DNA of 64,000 nucleotides from Agrypnia vestita (lineage: Eukaryota; Arthropoda; Insecta; Trichoptera; Phryganeidae), in the NCBI GenBank assembly GCA_016648135.1, contig JADDOH010011136.1:1-64000 (forward strand), given 5' to 3'. Each line of letters starts with the position of its first letter. Within the stretch, counting starts at the first letter, position 1. The notes beneath the pieces are model-generated. The model searched no databases. It worked only from the letters and a program-made list of their open reading frames with translations, and was not told where the DNA came from. The translations under genes and the position numbers were made by a program. This document shows positions 1-12,471 of the stretch, in pieces.

Positions 1-1070
1 TGTTATTTAATATGTGTGAATTTTTCCCTTTGCACCGTTCGAACGATTTTACTGGTTTGTCTCAAATCGAAAATGTTTTATTTCTAATACACGAATTCTT
101 CTGGTGAACGTATTTTATTGTAACATAAATGTATAGATTATTAGGTTCGTTAAATGTTTTTATTACGTAATATTATGCAATTGTTTCCACACTGCTCCTA
201 TAAAAGAATTTGAAGTTATTACGATACACAACGGGGTCCTTCATCCATTAGACGAATCATGTGCCAATTCAACGACGTATTACGAATAGTATATATTGTA
301 TTTATCGAGATTTAGTCGCATTTATTATTTCTAGTGAGGTTTTTAGTATTGGTTCCAGGCGCCATTATGAGGCGGAAATAGTTCATATTCATAGCCCGAC
401 TACAATAGGTATTTTTGTCGCGTAAGAGGTAGCACTTTTAGGAATATAACTGTGTTTTATGTTTCGTCCCTGACGGACAGGATGGTATAGCTGTGGCTAT
501 TTAGGTAATATTCTTAGTAAATGCAAAGGGCATTAGGTATTAACAATATAGTATGCGAACCCAAGATGTTAGAAATATTTTAGTTAATACGTATTTTTAG
601 TTAATTTATCGTATAGAACAATTTCTGATAGTATAGAACATTATTTCATATGAAAAGTTGAATTTTAGTAGTAGTAATATTTCTGTATTGAATATTTAAT
701 TTTAACAGCTGTATCGCTACATCATATGGTTGAAGTTGACCGGTTGCATCCTGCCGCTCGATCGAGCGCGCTCACATATAAGAATAATGAAATATTTGAT
801 AATCCAATATATTGTATTTTGAACGCGACGGTTTGCTACTTACTAACCTTCATTATTTAGTAGGACCCACATTAGGGTCATCTTACATCGTTAGCCGTGA
901 AAAGAATATGATTTACATTGATTTGCAATGGAATGATTTGTATTATAGATTTGCTTCGCCTTATATATTCAACACACACCATCATAGGATGTCTAACTCT
1001 GGTGCCGGACCAGGAACAATACTAAATTATTATAAATGTATCAAGGCCGCGATGCCCTACTATCTACATG
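1..1070. repeat. Long direct repeat, copy 1 (at least 1.07 kb)
   Basis: This stretch recurs in the same orientation at 8919-9995 with high identity; both copies include the shared start TGTTATTTAATATGTG. The match fades near 1070, so the repeat ends there. Its left end may lie outside the window. It has no convincing coding frame: the only shared open frame (near 812) starts with TTG and is not conserved in length. It could be a long terminal repeat of a non-autonomous element or simply a dispersed repeat. No target duplication can be checked on the left. Confidence 0.8.
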
Positions 1071-1499
1071 GGTCATCACAGTGGTGCCGGTGACCAGACA
1101 GGAGCGTATTCGTTGGACTCATTTGCATAGTAATAAAATCATTTTGGTTTAGTTAATATTATAAATGAAAGAAAATATTTGATTATAAAAGCGGTTTTAT
1201 TTAAACAATCGCGGACCACGGTCCGTGACATCAAAGAAAAAAGATTGAGCATTTATGTGAACCACGTACTGAGATTTGTAGACAAACGTGATACTAGGTA
1301 TTAGAAATTTCTTTAGGTTGTTTGTCATATAGACAGTTGGCATTTTTATTATTTAATATTTTGTGAACGAAAATTATTGTAGTAATTTTGGTCCTTGTGA
1401 TATATTAGTTCGATTTTGGAATGCCTGTTTCTTTGTAAAAGTATTGCTCCATGTTATAGAATATGTGATTTATTTCATAACTCATTCATTGTTTATTTG

Positions 1500-1985
1500 G
1501 TTTGAATTCAAATGATTCACATTTGAAAAATATTTTTAATAATTGTTTGAATGCGATCTCACAAGTAAGCCACCGTCACAATCTAAAAAAGACCATCGGG
1601 ATTTGCGGATCGCAGTATAACAAATATGTAGTTAGGATTCAAACGATTCACGTTTGAAAGGTTTTAATTATTGCATTTGTTTTCTCGCAAGTATACCACT
1701 GTCACGGCCTAGGCCATCGGGATTTGCGGATCGCAGTATAACAAATATGTAGTTGAGATTCAAACGAATCACATTTGAAAGGTTTTAATTATTGCATTTG
1801 TTTTCTCGCAAGTATACCACTGTCACGGCCTGGGCCATCGGGATTTGCGATCGCAGTGTAACAAATATGTAGTTGAGATTCAAACGATTCACATTTGAAT
1901 GGTTTTAATTATTGCGTTTGTGTTTGTGTTTCGCAAATATACCACCGAACACGGCCAAAGCCGCCGGGTTTGCGAGCGCTGCGTG
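1500..1985. repeat. Minisatellite, about four units of 120-127 bp
   Basis: The motif CCATCGGGATTTGCGGATCG recurs near 1593, 1712 and 1838, with a weaker fourth form near 1966. Each time it is preceded by CAAGTATACCACTGTCACGG and followed by ATTCAAACGATTCACATTTG, or close variants. The last unit merges into a GC-richer segment carrying a TATATAA box. Nothing here encodes protein. Confidence 0.85.
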
Positions 1986-2260
1986 TTAGAAAGACCGGCG
2001 ACGGTTTCCCTATATAACGCGAGCGGACACGTTTCGGCACAAGCGTGGAAGATGCGGCAGAGACCCAAGACGTTTGAGCATTTAGCGTTTGATAAGTTTG
2101 ACTATCGCGGTCGGGCGTATATGAACAGACTGTTTGCTTCGCGGATATGGACAGGTCGCGCCCGAAGAAATGCAAAGAAATATAGACTTGGAATGCGGGC
2201 AGATCACCGCGACAGATTTCAGCGCGCGCCACGGAGGGTTTATGATAGCTTAAAATTCGG
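1980..2260. other. GC-rich segment with TATATAA box next to a minisatellite
   Basis: This segment is clearly richer in GC than the DNA around it. It carries CCCTATATAACGCG near 2009, directly after the tandem array at 1500-1985. Subrepeats followed by a TATA box are a common layout for transposon or spacer promoters, so a promoter is possible. The open frames through it (both strands) match no family I know, so I do not call a gene. Confidence 0.3.
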
Positions 2261-4290
2261 TTTTAATTTAATTTCTTATATTAATATAAACTAATAATTA
2301 ACCCACGCTAGATAAAATCTGTTCAGTGGCAAATATTTTCGCTTACGAGTTATGCAATAGTAATTAATAATAATAGCAGAAAAATATAAAAGTAAAAATA
2401 AATATAAAAACCGGATAACAATTTAGTAGAAAATATAAACACGAGAATATATGAATCTAAAAGAAAAGAAGATATAAAAACGAAAACTTTTAGTATACGG
2501 GTACACAGGAATTATATTAAACGGATTTTGCCATGTGAACATTTGATATATATTTTATTTTATAAAAAAAATTATAAATCCGATGTTTTATAATATTTAC
2601 TTTTCTCTTTCGGTTATGTACTTTTATGATACAAATGCGAAAAATATTTTAATAATTATCCGTCTGGTTTCATAATTAAAAATTAATATAAATTAATTTT
2701 AATTAAATTAAGGTTAATGTAAATTAAATAAATCCACACTTGTTATATATTTGTCTTATGGATATTAAAAAGGGTTTCTATATTTGAAAAAAAAAAAGAT
2801 CTTTAAATTCAGCTAAATTTTTACAGATAATAATTACACAAAAAATTAATTGATTATAGTATTCTTACAAATCTACTTATATTATTTGATAACTTTCACG
2901 TGCATGTTTCGGAGATACCTTTTTATCGTCAAATTGTCCTTAAAAAATAAAATGTCAATCTACAATGTTGCTGAATTAATTGAAAAAATAATAATAATTT
3001 CCTTCATTGATTTATTGTGGTCCTTAATTATTTTAATTATCTAAATATGTTCTTAATTGTTATACACAGTTATATACGGTTCTGGTTATTCAAACTAATT
3101 ATAATTTCTTTGTTGTATGCAGGATTGATAGACTTGTTCGTAATATAAACACAGACGCGTATTGTTGCACGAAATAATTATTTGAGTTTCTTGTTTTGAT
3201 CTAAAATTATTTTGATTTGAATTACAAGAATAAAATTGCTTCCATTTTTATTTACAAGACGGCCTGGCATATGAATTAAAATGGTCATACTACCGCCATC
3301 TAGCGGAAATCAGAGAAAGTTTTGAGCCTTCTCTAGTATTAGTCTATAGGAAGCGGTAATAGAGAGCGCAATATATATATACTCTTAGTAACGAATAATT
3401 AAAAATTGGACTTGTTTTTTTTTATATATATTCCTTTGTTTCGCTTCATTGCAACGTTAATTGAAAATGTTTTATCTTCATTAATAAATATTATATTACA
3501 ATATACGTTGATATAGCTTATTTATAGGCAGAGTAGAAATAAACATCTCACTACTTCAAATTTCGTACGGATCTATATAAGGGTTGTTTTAGTTTTAGGC
3601 GCAATCTTCTTGGAAATAATACAAAAGTAAATCCGGAATTAACGATATGTGAGTTTCTTCAAGTTTTGAGAAATCGTAACGCTATGATTGATAAAGCATT
3701 TATTGTTTTTACTATACATTGGGTGTATGTAGAAATCCTTTTGAATAGTGATAAAATAAAATAAAAAATAAATTTTTCAGGAGAGCTTTTGAATTCTTCT
3801 GGAACATTTTGAAAAAAAAAAAATTTGAAAATAGATTTTTAGTAGATTAAATAGTAGTAGCATAACGAAATCATTAGCTTCATCCACCTTCATGCGTCGT
3901 CGTGGCATTACTTTTAGATAGAGGTAGAAAGGTTGGACGTTTGGATCTTGAATAGATTCCAGTCGTATAGCAAACCGAATTATACGTTAGGAATTCTTGA
4001 TTCAGTTACACACATACATCTTCTGTGGGTATCAGTGTTGGTGATGACTACTACAGCTAGTACAGATATTAGGGTTCATCTCTTCTGATTTGTAACAGTG
4101 TACTTCGTTAAACATGTTCGCGTTGTTAAAGGAACACTTAAACACTTAAAAATTTTATAATGTTATGTTACATATAAGTATGGGGATGATGAATACGGAA
4201 CATATTAATAAAGTTGTTTTAGGTTTTCAATAAGTTTTGGGAGGAACGATATTACAGTTATACGGAGGAGTCGCGCCTGATTATTTGACA
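2261..4290. other. AT-rich DNA, no gene seen
   Basis: Very AT-rich, with short homopolymer and TA runs. Open frames are short and of low complexity. I see no splice-bounded exon, transposase motif or clear repeat boundary. Confidence 0.6.
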
Positions 4291-4293
4291 AAC

Positions 4294-4440
4294 GCTTAAC
4301 AATTTGGGGGAAGACAGGTTAGTAAGGAATAGTTATGGGAAACTTTTCTTGACATCTGGATGCATTTCTTCTACAAACATGCGTCGTCTTTAGATATCAC
4401 TCTTGAGGGTTGGCTGGAAAGTTAATTGAGACGGATAATA
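4294..4440. repeat. Degenerate repeat unit, copy 1
   Basis: The segment runs from AATTTGGGGGAAGACAGG through a copy of GTCTTTAGATATCACTCTTG to GGAAAGTTAATTGAGACG. A related unit lies at 5549-5755 with the same order of blocks: a G-run, AAGGAATAGTTAT, CATCGTCTTT, and GGTTAGCTGGACAGTTAG. It is an internal duplication of a non-coding element that also flanks the TTC tract. Confidence 0.6.
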
Positions 4441-4484
4441 GTTATATATACTTTTACGTTCTACAATTATCGAAGGGTTTGTTC

Positions 4485-5320
4485 CTATCCTTTTCTTCCT
4501 CTTCTTCTTCTTCTTATTCGTATATGCTAACGGTTCTATATATATTTTCTTTCCCCTTTTTATTTATATTGACTTCAATAGCGTCTTCTTCTTCTTCGGT
4601 ACGAAGGTTTTTTTTATTGGTTATGTTCACTCTAGTCTTCTTCTTCTTTGAATACATACCGTTTATGCTTCTCTTCTATAAATAGCAATTATTACAATAC
4701 GTTGCAACTACTTTTCGTCTTATGGTATATCTTACGACTACTTCTCTACTTTCTTCTTCTTCTTCTTTTCCTATTACTACATTATTTTCTTCTTCTCCTT
4801 CTTTTCTTCTTCTTTCTTCTCTTTTCTTTCTTCTTCTTCTTCTTCTTTTCCTATAACTACATTCATTTCGTCTTCTTCCGTTTATCTTATACTTATCAAC
4901 TGTTTTTCTTCGTCTTCTCTTCATCTTCGTCTTCTTCTTTTTTTCTATAACTACATTCATTTCGTCTTCTTCCGTTTATCTTATACTTATCAACTGTTTT
5001 ACTTCGTCTTCTCTTCATCTTCTTCTTCTTCTTTTCCTATAACTACATTCATGACTTCTTCTTCCGTTTATCTTATAATTTTCGAATGTTTTTCTACGTC
5101 TTTTCTTCATCTTCTTTTGTCCTTTACCTACTACTACATTCGCGTCTTCTTCTAATTTATAACTTTCGACTTCTTCTTCTTCGTCTTTATCTATTACTAC
5201 ACTCGGTTGTGACTTTTCTTCTTTATCTTATGCCTTTGAATGGATTCATTTTCTTCTTCTTCTGTTGTCATCCACTACTTTTGCGGCTTCTTCTTCTTCT
5301 TCTTCTTCTTCATCATATTA
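4485..5320. repeat. TTC-rich microsatellite and minisatellite tract
   Basis: Interrupted (TTC)n runs alternate with a unit containing CCTATAACTACATTCATTTC and CGTTTATCTTATACTTATCA, which repeats near 4850, 4945 and 5036. It is pyrimidine-rich on the + strand for about 830 bp. The frames rich in Ser, Phe and Leu (or Arg, Lys and Glu on the other strand) are products of the repeat and are not genes. Confidence 0.9.
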
Positions 5321-5548
5321 CACCAATAATAAATTATGGCAGTCATTACAGTATACGTGGAATATTGAGGACAATTGGCTGATTCTACATAATAGGAAAT
5401 GTACTGCGCATATGTATAAGGTTCATAACACAGATGGGGTACTAGAGTTCATTTTGTCGCGGTTTGCAATCATAGTAGGAATATGCGGTTGACCATTCAC
5501 TCGGCTAAAACAGGACTATACGAGTTTCAGATAGAAGAGGTTGTATAG

Positions 5549-5755
5549 TTTGGGGGAAGGGGGAATAAGAATTGTATTACAAGATGGTGAACACTTGCCG
5601 GGGTACACCATGGTAGGATAGCAAGGAATAGTTATTGGAAACCTTCTTGACAACTGGGTTATGGTTGAAGCTCTACTTCTTTAACAAATATGCATCGTCT
5701 TTGGGCATCTCTCTTGAGGGTTAGCTGGACAGTTAGTTGAAACGACGTCCAACGG
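5549..5755. repeat. Degenerate repeat unit, copy 2
   Basis: Second copy of the unit at 4294-4440. It shares a G-run (TTTGGGGGAAGGGGGAATAAG), AAGGAATAGTTATTGGAAAC, and GAGGGTTAGCTGGACAGTTA. A third, shorter relative with the same G-runs lies near 6087-6200. Confidence 0.55.
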
Positions 5756-6610
5756 TTATTGAAGGGACTTGTCCATTTGCGAATAGTCATTAGAAAATTT
5801 GGAGGCGGACTGCACCTTTTCTTTTATAGTGGATAGCAAGTATCATCGTCAACATGTTTACTCACGTACAGGACATATTGAGATCGAGGGGTTCGCTCTA
5901 TATATTAGGAAGCTGGTTGTTAAGTTCATATGAATAGGTTGTACATTAATTCGTAGGTTAACATAATTCTGGAACTTCAGATTTATCGTAGCTCGCATTT
6001 CATAGGAGAAATATACAGTTAATATTTACTCGGTTGAGTTGGTTTGTATAGCTTGAAGGGGATGTGGGGAGTGTTAGTGGGAGTATATTCTGGGGGAAGG
6101 GAGGTATATGCTGGGGAAAGTAGTAGAGAGTTGCGAGGTGGTGAACACTAGGAGTGTACCATTGTAAGGGAAGCAAGGAGGATAACAAAGTGGGGGAAGG
6201 GGCGTTCCTTTTAAGTGTTGATAACAGGATGGAGCTTGAGTGGTTAGCAGACACAATGATGAGATTACTGAGGCATTCAATCGATTATGAAGAATCGAAC
6301 CTTTTCAGTCAATTGAATAAATTAGATACAGTCCCTTTTGCTTTCAAATCTTATATTTATATTAGTTGTACACTTTTCATTTGAATGACAGGCAGATGGT
6401 TTACAGTCGCTTTAAATACGCAAAGAAGGTTCCATTGAAAGAGAATTCAACCCTAGTAGAAATATAGTACTCGGAGAAAGGAAAGAACAACGATTAATTT
6501 TAAAAGAAAATTTTAGAAACTCTTGATAAGTATCACGAAATATACTATCCTATTGGGTTATTTAGCAGATAGGCTCGATCTGATAGATCATTCCTCTCTC
6601 TAAATAAGGG
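5756..6610. other. Non-coding DNA with repeated GGGGGAAG motifs
   Basis: Purine runs like TGGGGGAAGG occur near 6090, 6192 and 6606. They resemble the polypurine tracts that precede LTRs. The short frames on both strands resemble no known protein. Confidence 0.4.
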
Positions 6611-6616
6611 GGAAGC

Positions 6617-7340
6617 TGTGATGGTCGACATAGAGATAGATTTAATAAATTTAGAAAATCTTAAAATAATAATATTCAAAAAAGTCAAGTATGGACATCA
6701 AAAATATATTTCTTCTGTTTGGAATCGTTTAAAAGTAAAAGCCTGATATATTTCTTCTTAAGATTCTATGTATTACAAGAGGCTAACAACATATTGAATA
6801 TTCAGCTATACAAGTAATATTTCTTAGATCTTTATTATACCATAGATATAATTCTGTGTTAAATTAATATCGTTTGCCAATCCTAATAGACTCGACCTTG
6901 TGAGTAGGTGCGAACGAGCCTTTATTATTTATGAATCGGAACAGCAAGTCTCGTGTGTAGCGGGTGCTTTACTGTTATTTTAACGAAACGGACCAATCAC
7001 AGGCGCGCTTTGCCTTCGACGGGTTGAGCCGGAGGCGACCGTCCTGTTGACTGAATCCGGCCACTGGCGAGCGCCGGCGGTGAGGTCATCGCTCATAGGA
7101 TGAGTCACTGCACTAGCGTGGATTTCGAAGATATGGTGCAATCGAGAGTATAAAAGGAGCGAACGCGATGTACTCGGCCCCCTTCAGTTCGAGACCAGAC
7201 TTGCGAGCGGGAGCGCTGCCCAACAGACTACCGACGGAGCCCTGAGTTCCAGAACAGCATTTTCGGACGGAGTTGCTGCCCGGACTTATGGAGGAATCTA
7301 CCATTCATCAGTACCAGAGAGGATCATACCGCCACTGTGT
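6617..7340 (+). mobile_element. Possible LTR (solo or remnant)
   Basis: A purine tract (AATAAGGGGGAAGC) ends just before TGTGATGGTCGACATAG, the usual order for the 3' end of an LTR element. The segment then becomes GC-rich and carries a TATAAAAG box at 7149-7156 and an arthropod initiator TCAGT at 7184-7188. I found no second copy in the window, no primer-binding site and no exact right edge, so this is an inference from layout. Confidence 0.35.
7149..7188 (+). promoter_or_regulatory. Candidate core promoter (TATA plus initiator)
   Basis: TATAAAAG at 7149-7156 is followed by TCAGT at 7184-7188, with the A at 7186. The spacing of 37 bases is a little longer than the usual 30 or so. The local GC content is high compared with its surroundings. 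It probably belongs to a retroelement LTR and not to a host gene, because no host exon follows within reach. Confidence 0.4.
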
Positions 7341-7454
7341 AACAGCTAAGGAACACATTTATATTATCTATCGATTAATTATTTTCACTATTGAAATGTA
7401 TTTATTTTGGGAAGATTAAAATCGGAGCAATAATGTATAATTAATATCACGATT

Positions 7455-7760
7455 TCTTGTGTGATCTTGGCTCAATTCGTACGGGAATATCTCCCAAACG
7501 AATATATTTTGATGCATGGGGATTTTCATACCATTTTTATTAACAATTGATTTTACGGAGCTCTATAAGCAGTGCTTAATAGATTCATAATATTGTCGAC
7601 GCGTTATGTATTGCATAACAAGATATCAATCCAAATCGTACGAGAAATTCTTCCGAACGAATATATTTTAAAGTATGGGGATTTTCAAACTATTTTTACT
7701 AATAATTGAATACACGTAATTCTATAAGAAATGCTTAGTAGCCGTATAATAATTGTGTTG
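7455..7760. repeat. Two-unit tandem duplication of about 150 bp
   Basis: Two imperfect units share the same block order: ATTCGTACGGGAATATCTCC or its variant, then ACGAATATATTTT, GGGGATTTTCA, TCTATAAGCAGTGCTTA or its variant, and TTGCATAA. They have diverged at many positions, so the duplication is not recent. Confidence 0.75.
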
Positions 7761-8918
7761 CATAAGTATTGCGCAATCCGGTCTTCAGCCAAGTCTTTAT
7801 GATTTGAGTACCTCGGTACATTTGGCTTAACAAGTAGCTTCAGAACGACGAGTAAAGGACAGAATGGGGAGATCTAACTAAAGATTGGGGATATCTGGTT
7901 TGTGTTAGCCTAGCTGGCTGAGGGGTGGAGGATTGCCGGCACTTGGGCGTGGAACCCGCACAAGCCCCTGCAGGGCCCCTTAAAGGCGGGGTCCTCCTTG
8001 TTGCTCGGGGTCGTCAATAAACCGACCACCTAACCTCATCTGGCGCAAACTACTTAAACCAACAACAAGGTTCCCTTTGTCTTTGGAAGGATTTCCATGC
8101 TTGAATGCTGTAAAACCTTGATAGAAAACGTTAACTTCTATTTCGTCCTCTGTAAGAAAGACAGGGCCAGAATAAATATAAAAATCATTCACTCATCTGG
8201 AATAGCTGGGATATTATAAATATGTTACTAACACTCTAACATTTGTCCAAAGTAAATGTTGCAAGATGCAGAATCGTGGGACGCCATTCTGAAAAGGCAT
8301 AATGAGATTGCACAATAATTTGTAACATCGCTGACTATGCCCGCAAGGGAGGCTAATGTCGTCATCAATTCGTACCAAAAGAGTACATGATTCTTCAAAC
8401 ACCGGCCTAAAAGAAAGGCGCCTCAAGACAACACACATCATCAGAAACTCGTACCAAAAGAGTACGGCATCTCAATTATAAGCCTAAAAGAGGGGCGTCA
8501 CAGGATCACATCTCGTAAAGAAGAGATAGAGTCTCGGGATGCAGTAAGTTCCGGAGGAACAAGGGGGGTCGTTTAGTCACTTAGGAAGTCGGCCACCGGG
8601 TTTAGGCGGGCGCGGAGCCTCAACCCCCCTCAGCAGAGATGCTGAGGGTTTAAAAAACCAAAATTTAGCATTCAAAGAAACTATTATTTCATATAAACTC
8701 ACGGGCTGTTGTAGAATCCTTTCGAACAAACCATCCCCGAGACCTTATCTACTTATTTATAAAGAAGTTTCATTTCAAAAATGTCTTATTTCGTAGATAG
8801 CAAATATATGTATTATTTTCCCCAGGAATTAATATGAACAGGTTCATACACGTCTAAGACGACACCATTCAAGGTAAGAATATGTTAATATAAAGTGTTT
8901 AAAATTATTAGTTTCAGT
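7761..8918. other. Non-coding DNA with short repeats
   Basis: Two short related units lie near 8370-8430 and 8447-8505, each with TCGTACCAAAAGAGTAC followed by GCCTAAAAGA. A GC-rich block near 8550-8640 contains AGCAGAGATGCTGAGGG. A 70-codon minus-strand frame (7980-8192) is open but matches nothing I recognise. No gene is supported. Confidence 0.45.
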
Positions 8919-9995
8919 GTTATTTAATATGTGAATTTCTCCTCTTTATGCCGTTCGATTGATTTTATTGGGTTGTTTCCAAACGGAAATGTTTTATTTC
9001 TAATACACGAATTCTTCTGGTGAACGTATTTTATTGTAACATAAATGTATAGATTATTAGGTTCGTTAGATGATTTTATTACGTAATATTATGCAATTGT
9101 TTCCACACTGCTCCTATAAAAGAATTTGAAGTTATTACGATACACAACGGGGTCCTTCATCCATTAGACGAATCATGTGCCAATTCAACGACGTATTACG
9201 AATAGTATATATTATATTTATCGAGATTTATTCGCATTTATTATTTCTAGTAAAGGTTTTAGTATTGGTACCAGGCGCCATTATGAGGCGGAAATAGTTC
9301 ATATTCATAGCCCGACTGCAATAGGTATTTTTGTCGCGTAAGAGGTAGCACTTTTAGGAATATAACTGTGTTTTACGTTTCGTCCCTGACGGACAGGATG
9401 GTATAGCTGTGGCTATTTAGGTAATATACTTAGTAAATGCAAAGGGCAGTAGGTATTATCAATATAGTGTGCGAACCCAAGATGTTAGAATTATTTTAAT
9501 ACGTATTTTTAGTTAATTTATCGTATAGAACAATTTCTGATAGTATAGAACATTATTTCATATGAAAAGTTGAATTTTAGTAGTAGTAATATTTCTGTAT
9601 TGAATATTTAATTTTTAACAACTGTATCGCTACATCATATGGTTGAAGTCGACCGGTTGCATCCTGTCGCTCAATCGCGCGCGCTCACATATAAGAATAA
9701 TGAAATATTTGATAATCCAATATATTGTATTTTGAACGCGACGGTTTGCTACTTACTAACCTTCATTATTTAGTAGGACCCACATTAGGGTCATCTTACA
9801 TCGTTAGCCGTGAAAAGAATATGATTTACATTGATTTGCAATGGAATGATTTGTATTATAGATTTGCTTCGCCTTATATATTCAACACACACCCCATGGG
9901 ATGTCTAACTCTGGTGCCGGACCAGGAGCTATACTAAATTATTATTAAATGTATCAAGGCCGCGAGGACCCTCTATCTACCAGGGTCATCTCAAG
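8919..9995. repeat. Long direct repeat, copy 2
   Basis: Second copy of the repeat at 1-1070. It starts with TGTTATTTAATATGTGAATT and ends near TATCAAGGCCGCGAGGACCC. Differences from copy 1 are scattered substitutions and small indels. The homologous left edge is preceded here by AAAATTATTAGTTTCAG, which is not an obvious polypurine tract. Confidence 0.8.
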
Positions 9996-12470
9996 TCCCC
10001 TTTTTCAAAGTAGGTACATACATTCTCCGTAAAAGCCAGTCTCTCTTATTTCTACTATGCGGCAAAACGAGCCATCTTCAAGAACAAAATGATAAATGGG
10101 ACAGTGAAGAGGGACCCACCACACACCTAGAGCTGTTTTATGAGCAAAACTCCCTTAACAGCCCTACACATTCGCCACGCCCACATTACTTAAACTTATA
10201 TTCACTTAAAATTATATTCACACAAAACCATACTACTTTCAACATTAGCAAACAATGTAAGAAACAGAATAATACATGATACATCATGTATGTGTATGTG
10301 AGGAAATACAAATAAAACCAAAGAATATGAGGCGTAAGAAAATGAGGTGAAGACAAAGCCAAGTATATGAAATGAAACTGAGCATAAAATTTCACCATAG
10401 AGACAGTTAAACAAAGTACAATAATCATATCCCGACGGAAAAATAAAATAAAATTGTACAACACAAACGAACGGAGGACTCGCTATTCCGGAAAACCACT
10501 GCCGGTAGATATACATCACGGTAGAGATGAATGGGATGAATTAATCCCGCTCATTGTAGTGTTCGACAACCCTTTCTGTGACTCCATTTAGCTGTGACCC
10601 CCGACCCCCGCACCCAACTAGCAAACTTGTTTCGTCAGGGAGATGCAACGTGGCCAGCTGCACTCGCGGGACGCGCACCCAGCAAGTGGGGAGCTCAGTG
10701 CAAATGCAAAGATTCCTCAATGCGCAGTGCATGGGTTACTTGTAATAAAGATTTTTTTAAATCGACACTTAAATTAAAAGAGCAAACATATTCAAAACGC
10801 TAATAAAAGTATTTTATGTTTCTCGTGCCGAACACCGGACGATTGCTCTCGTAATTATATTTTTGACAGTTGATCGGAAAAGCTGAACTGCTGTTTATTT
10901 AAGCCGAAGTTCTACATGCAGCATCCGATACTTTGATTAATCTCTTTTAAAGTGTCCGAGACATTGCAATTTTTTTTTGTAGATTCTTCGTTATTACTCA
11001 TTCGTATTAAACATCTGTGTTTTTTAATCTGTCCATCAAACGCATTGTCTACCGATTCACATATCGCCTTAGCATTGCTTCCCGTTGCTACGGTATTAAT
11101 AAATGAAAAGAGAGTGTTAAAAATACGCTGAGATACTTTAATAATAATAATACCTTTTTCTTGGCTGCAGAATACCAAAGAAATGTTGCACGGGCTCGCT
11201 GAGTATGGCATTTCACCTCATTGGAAGGATCTGTTCTTCATACCAAGTACTCAACTTTTCTCTAATTTAGTTCCAGAAACTAGTTTCCGTTCATTTTTGC
11301 ATATGAATCCCTTCTCAAAAGTTATTCCATAAATTGTAGGACACGTCTCAGGCAAAAAATGTCGGGTCTATCATTGATCGATTGAGATAATTTTTATATT
11401 TTATATCTCTATATCTGTTATAAACTGCGAACAAAGTGAAATAACTGTAATGAGCTTAACATAAATTAAATCGCCTCATTACAAAATGTATCTTTATGAA
11501 AACGTATGAAATCGTAATTCCGAGACAGTTTAGTGCACAACCATCGCGGCGCGGCAGTTCAAAGTGCCGGAGTTTGTTCATCACCCACTATTATTCCGGT
11601 ATTAAAACAAACAATAATTATAATAATGATACTCCATTGCGTAACGCGCATACGTTCCCCTGATTATAAATCATTTTTAATTCTTGAGACTCACATTTAC
11701 AATGCAGCAGAATAAGTTTTTTTATTATTCCGAGACAATGAAGTCTCTTGAACATGTAGCAGACGTAAGCGAATGCTGTCTCTGGTATTTTACGAATTAT
11801 TTAAATTCAAATATTGGGTAGGCGTATGTACTCATAGCCGATACCGTTGAGCTGAGCTGACAATACGACAAAATACCGTTCGCTTCTCCGACGGAATACA
11901 TCTAAAATGTGTTGTATGAAATTCCTCGTAACCGACGAAAAGATCTTTTATACATAATCTGAAGCGCATTAGAATAGGTGTCGTTCTCCAATCCGGCCAC
12001 CTCATTTATACAGTCGCACCAAAAGTCAGCTTACCGTATACAATAATACTATGTTTGTTGTTCGCACCAAAAGTCAGCTTACCGTATACAATAATACTAC
12101 GTTTTAGAGCTTCGTCATTGAGATATCTTGAAGTAGTAGGAGGTTTGAGCTTCCACTCGGAAGACGAAAGAAAATTACTAAATTTTTTCAAGCACAAACT
12201 CAGATTGAAAATAGTAAGAACACTGATGTGACTTGCATTCCTACGTGTAGATTTATTAGCAAAGTACCCTTGTATTTGACACTAACATTACTCGATTTTT
12301 ATTCTATAAATTTTATGTCAAAAATATCAAACTTGATAAATTACTACTTTTGTCATTAATGATTGGTGAAACGGGGTTATTCTAAGTTATCAAAATTTTA
12401 TGTAAACTGTTAGTCAATAAAAGTAAATGTTTTTTATTTTTAAAATAAAATATTGATATTTTTATTTTAT
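9996..12470. other. No gene seen; short duplication at 12014-12101
   Basis: A GC-richer patch lies near 10560-10740. A 99-codon minus-strand frame at 10912-11211 is open but unrecognised. At about 12014 and 12063 a 38-bp block beginning TCGCACCAAAAGTCAGC is repeated directly. Nothing else stands out. Confidence 0.5.
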
Positions 12471-12471
12471 A

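Noticed and set aside
812..1093. Similar short open frames in both long direct repeats (also 9725-9937)
   Set aside because: They begin with TTG and not ATG, differ in length between copies, and have no family motif. Their similarity is explained by the DNA repeat.
4410..5382. Open frames rich in Ser, Leu and Phe, or Arg, Lys and Glu
   Set aside because: They are translations of the TTC-rich tract in different frames and strands.
7980..8441. Two minus-strand frames of 70-75 codons
   Set aside because: No recognised motif, no splice or promoter context, and the region contains short repeats.
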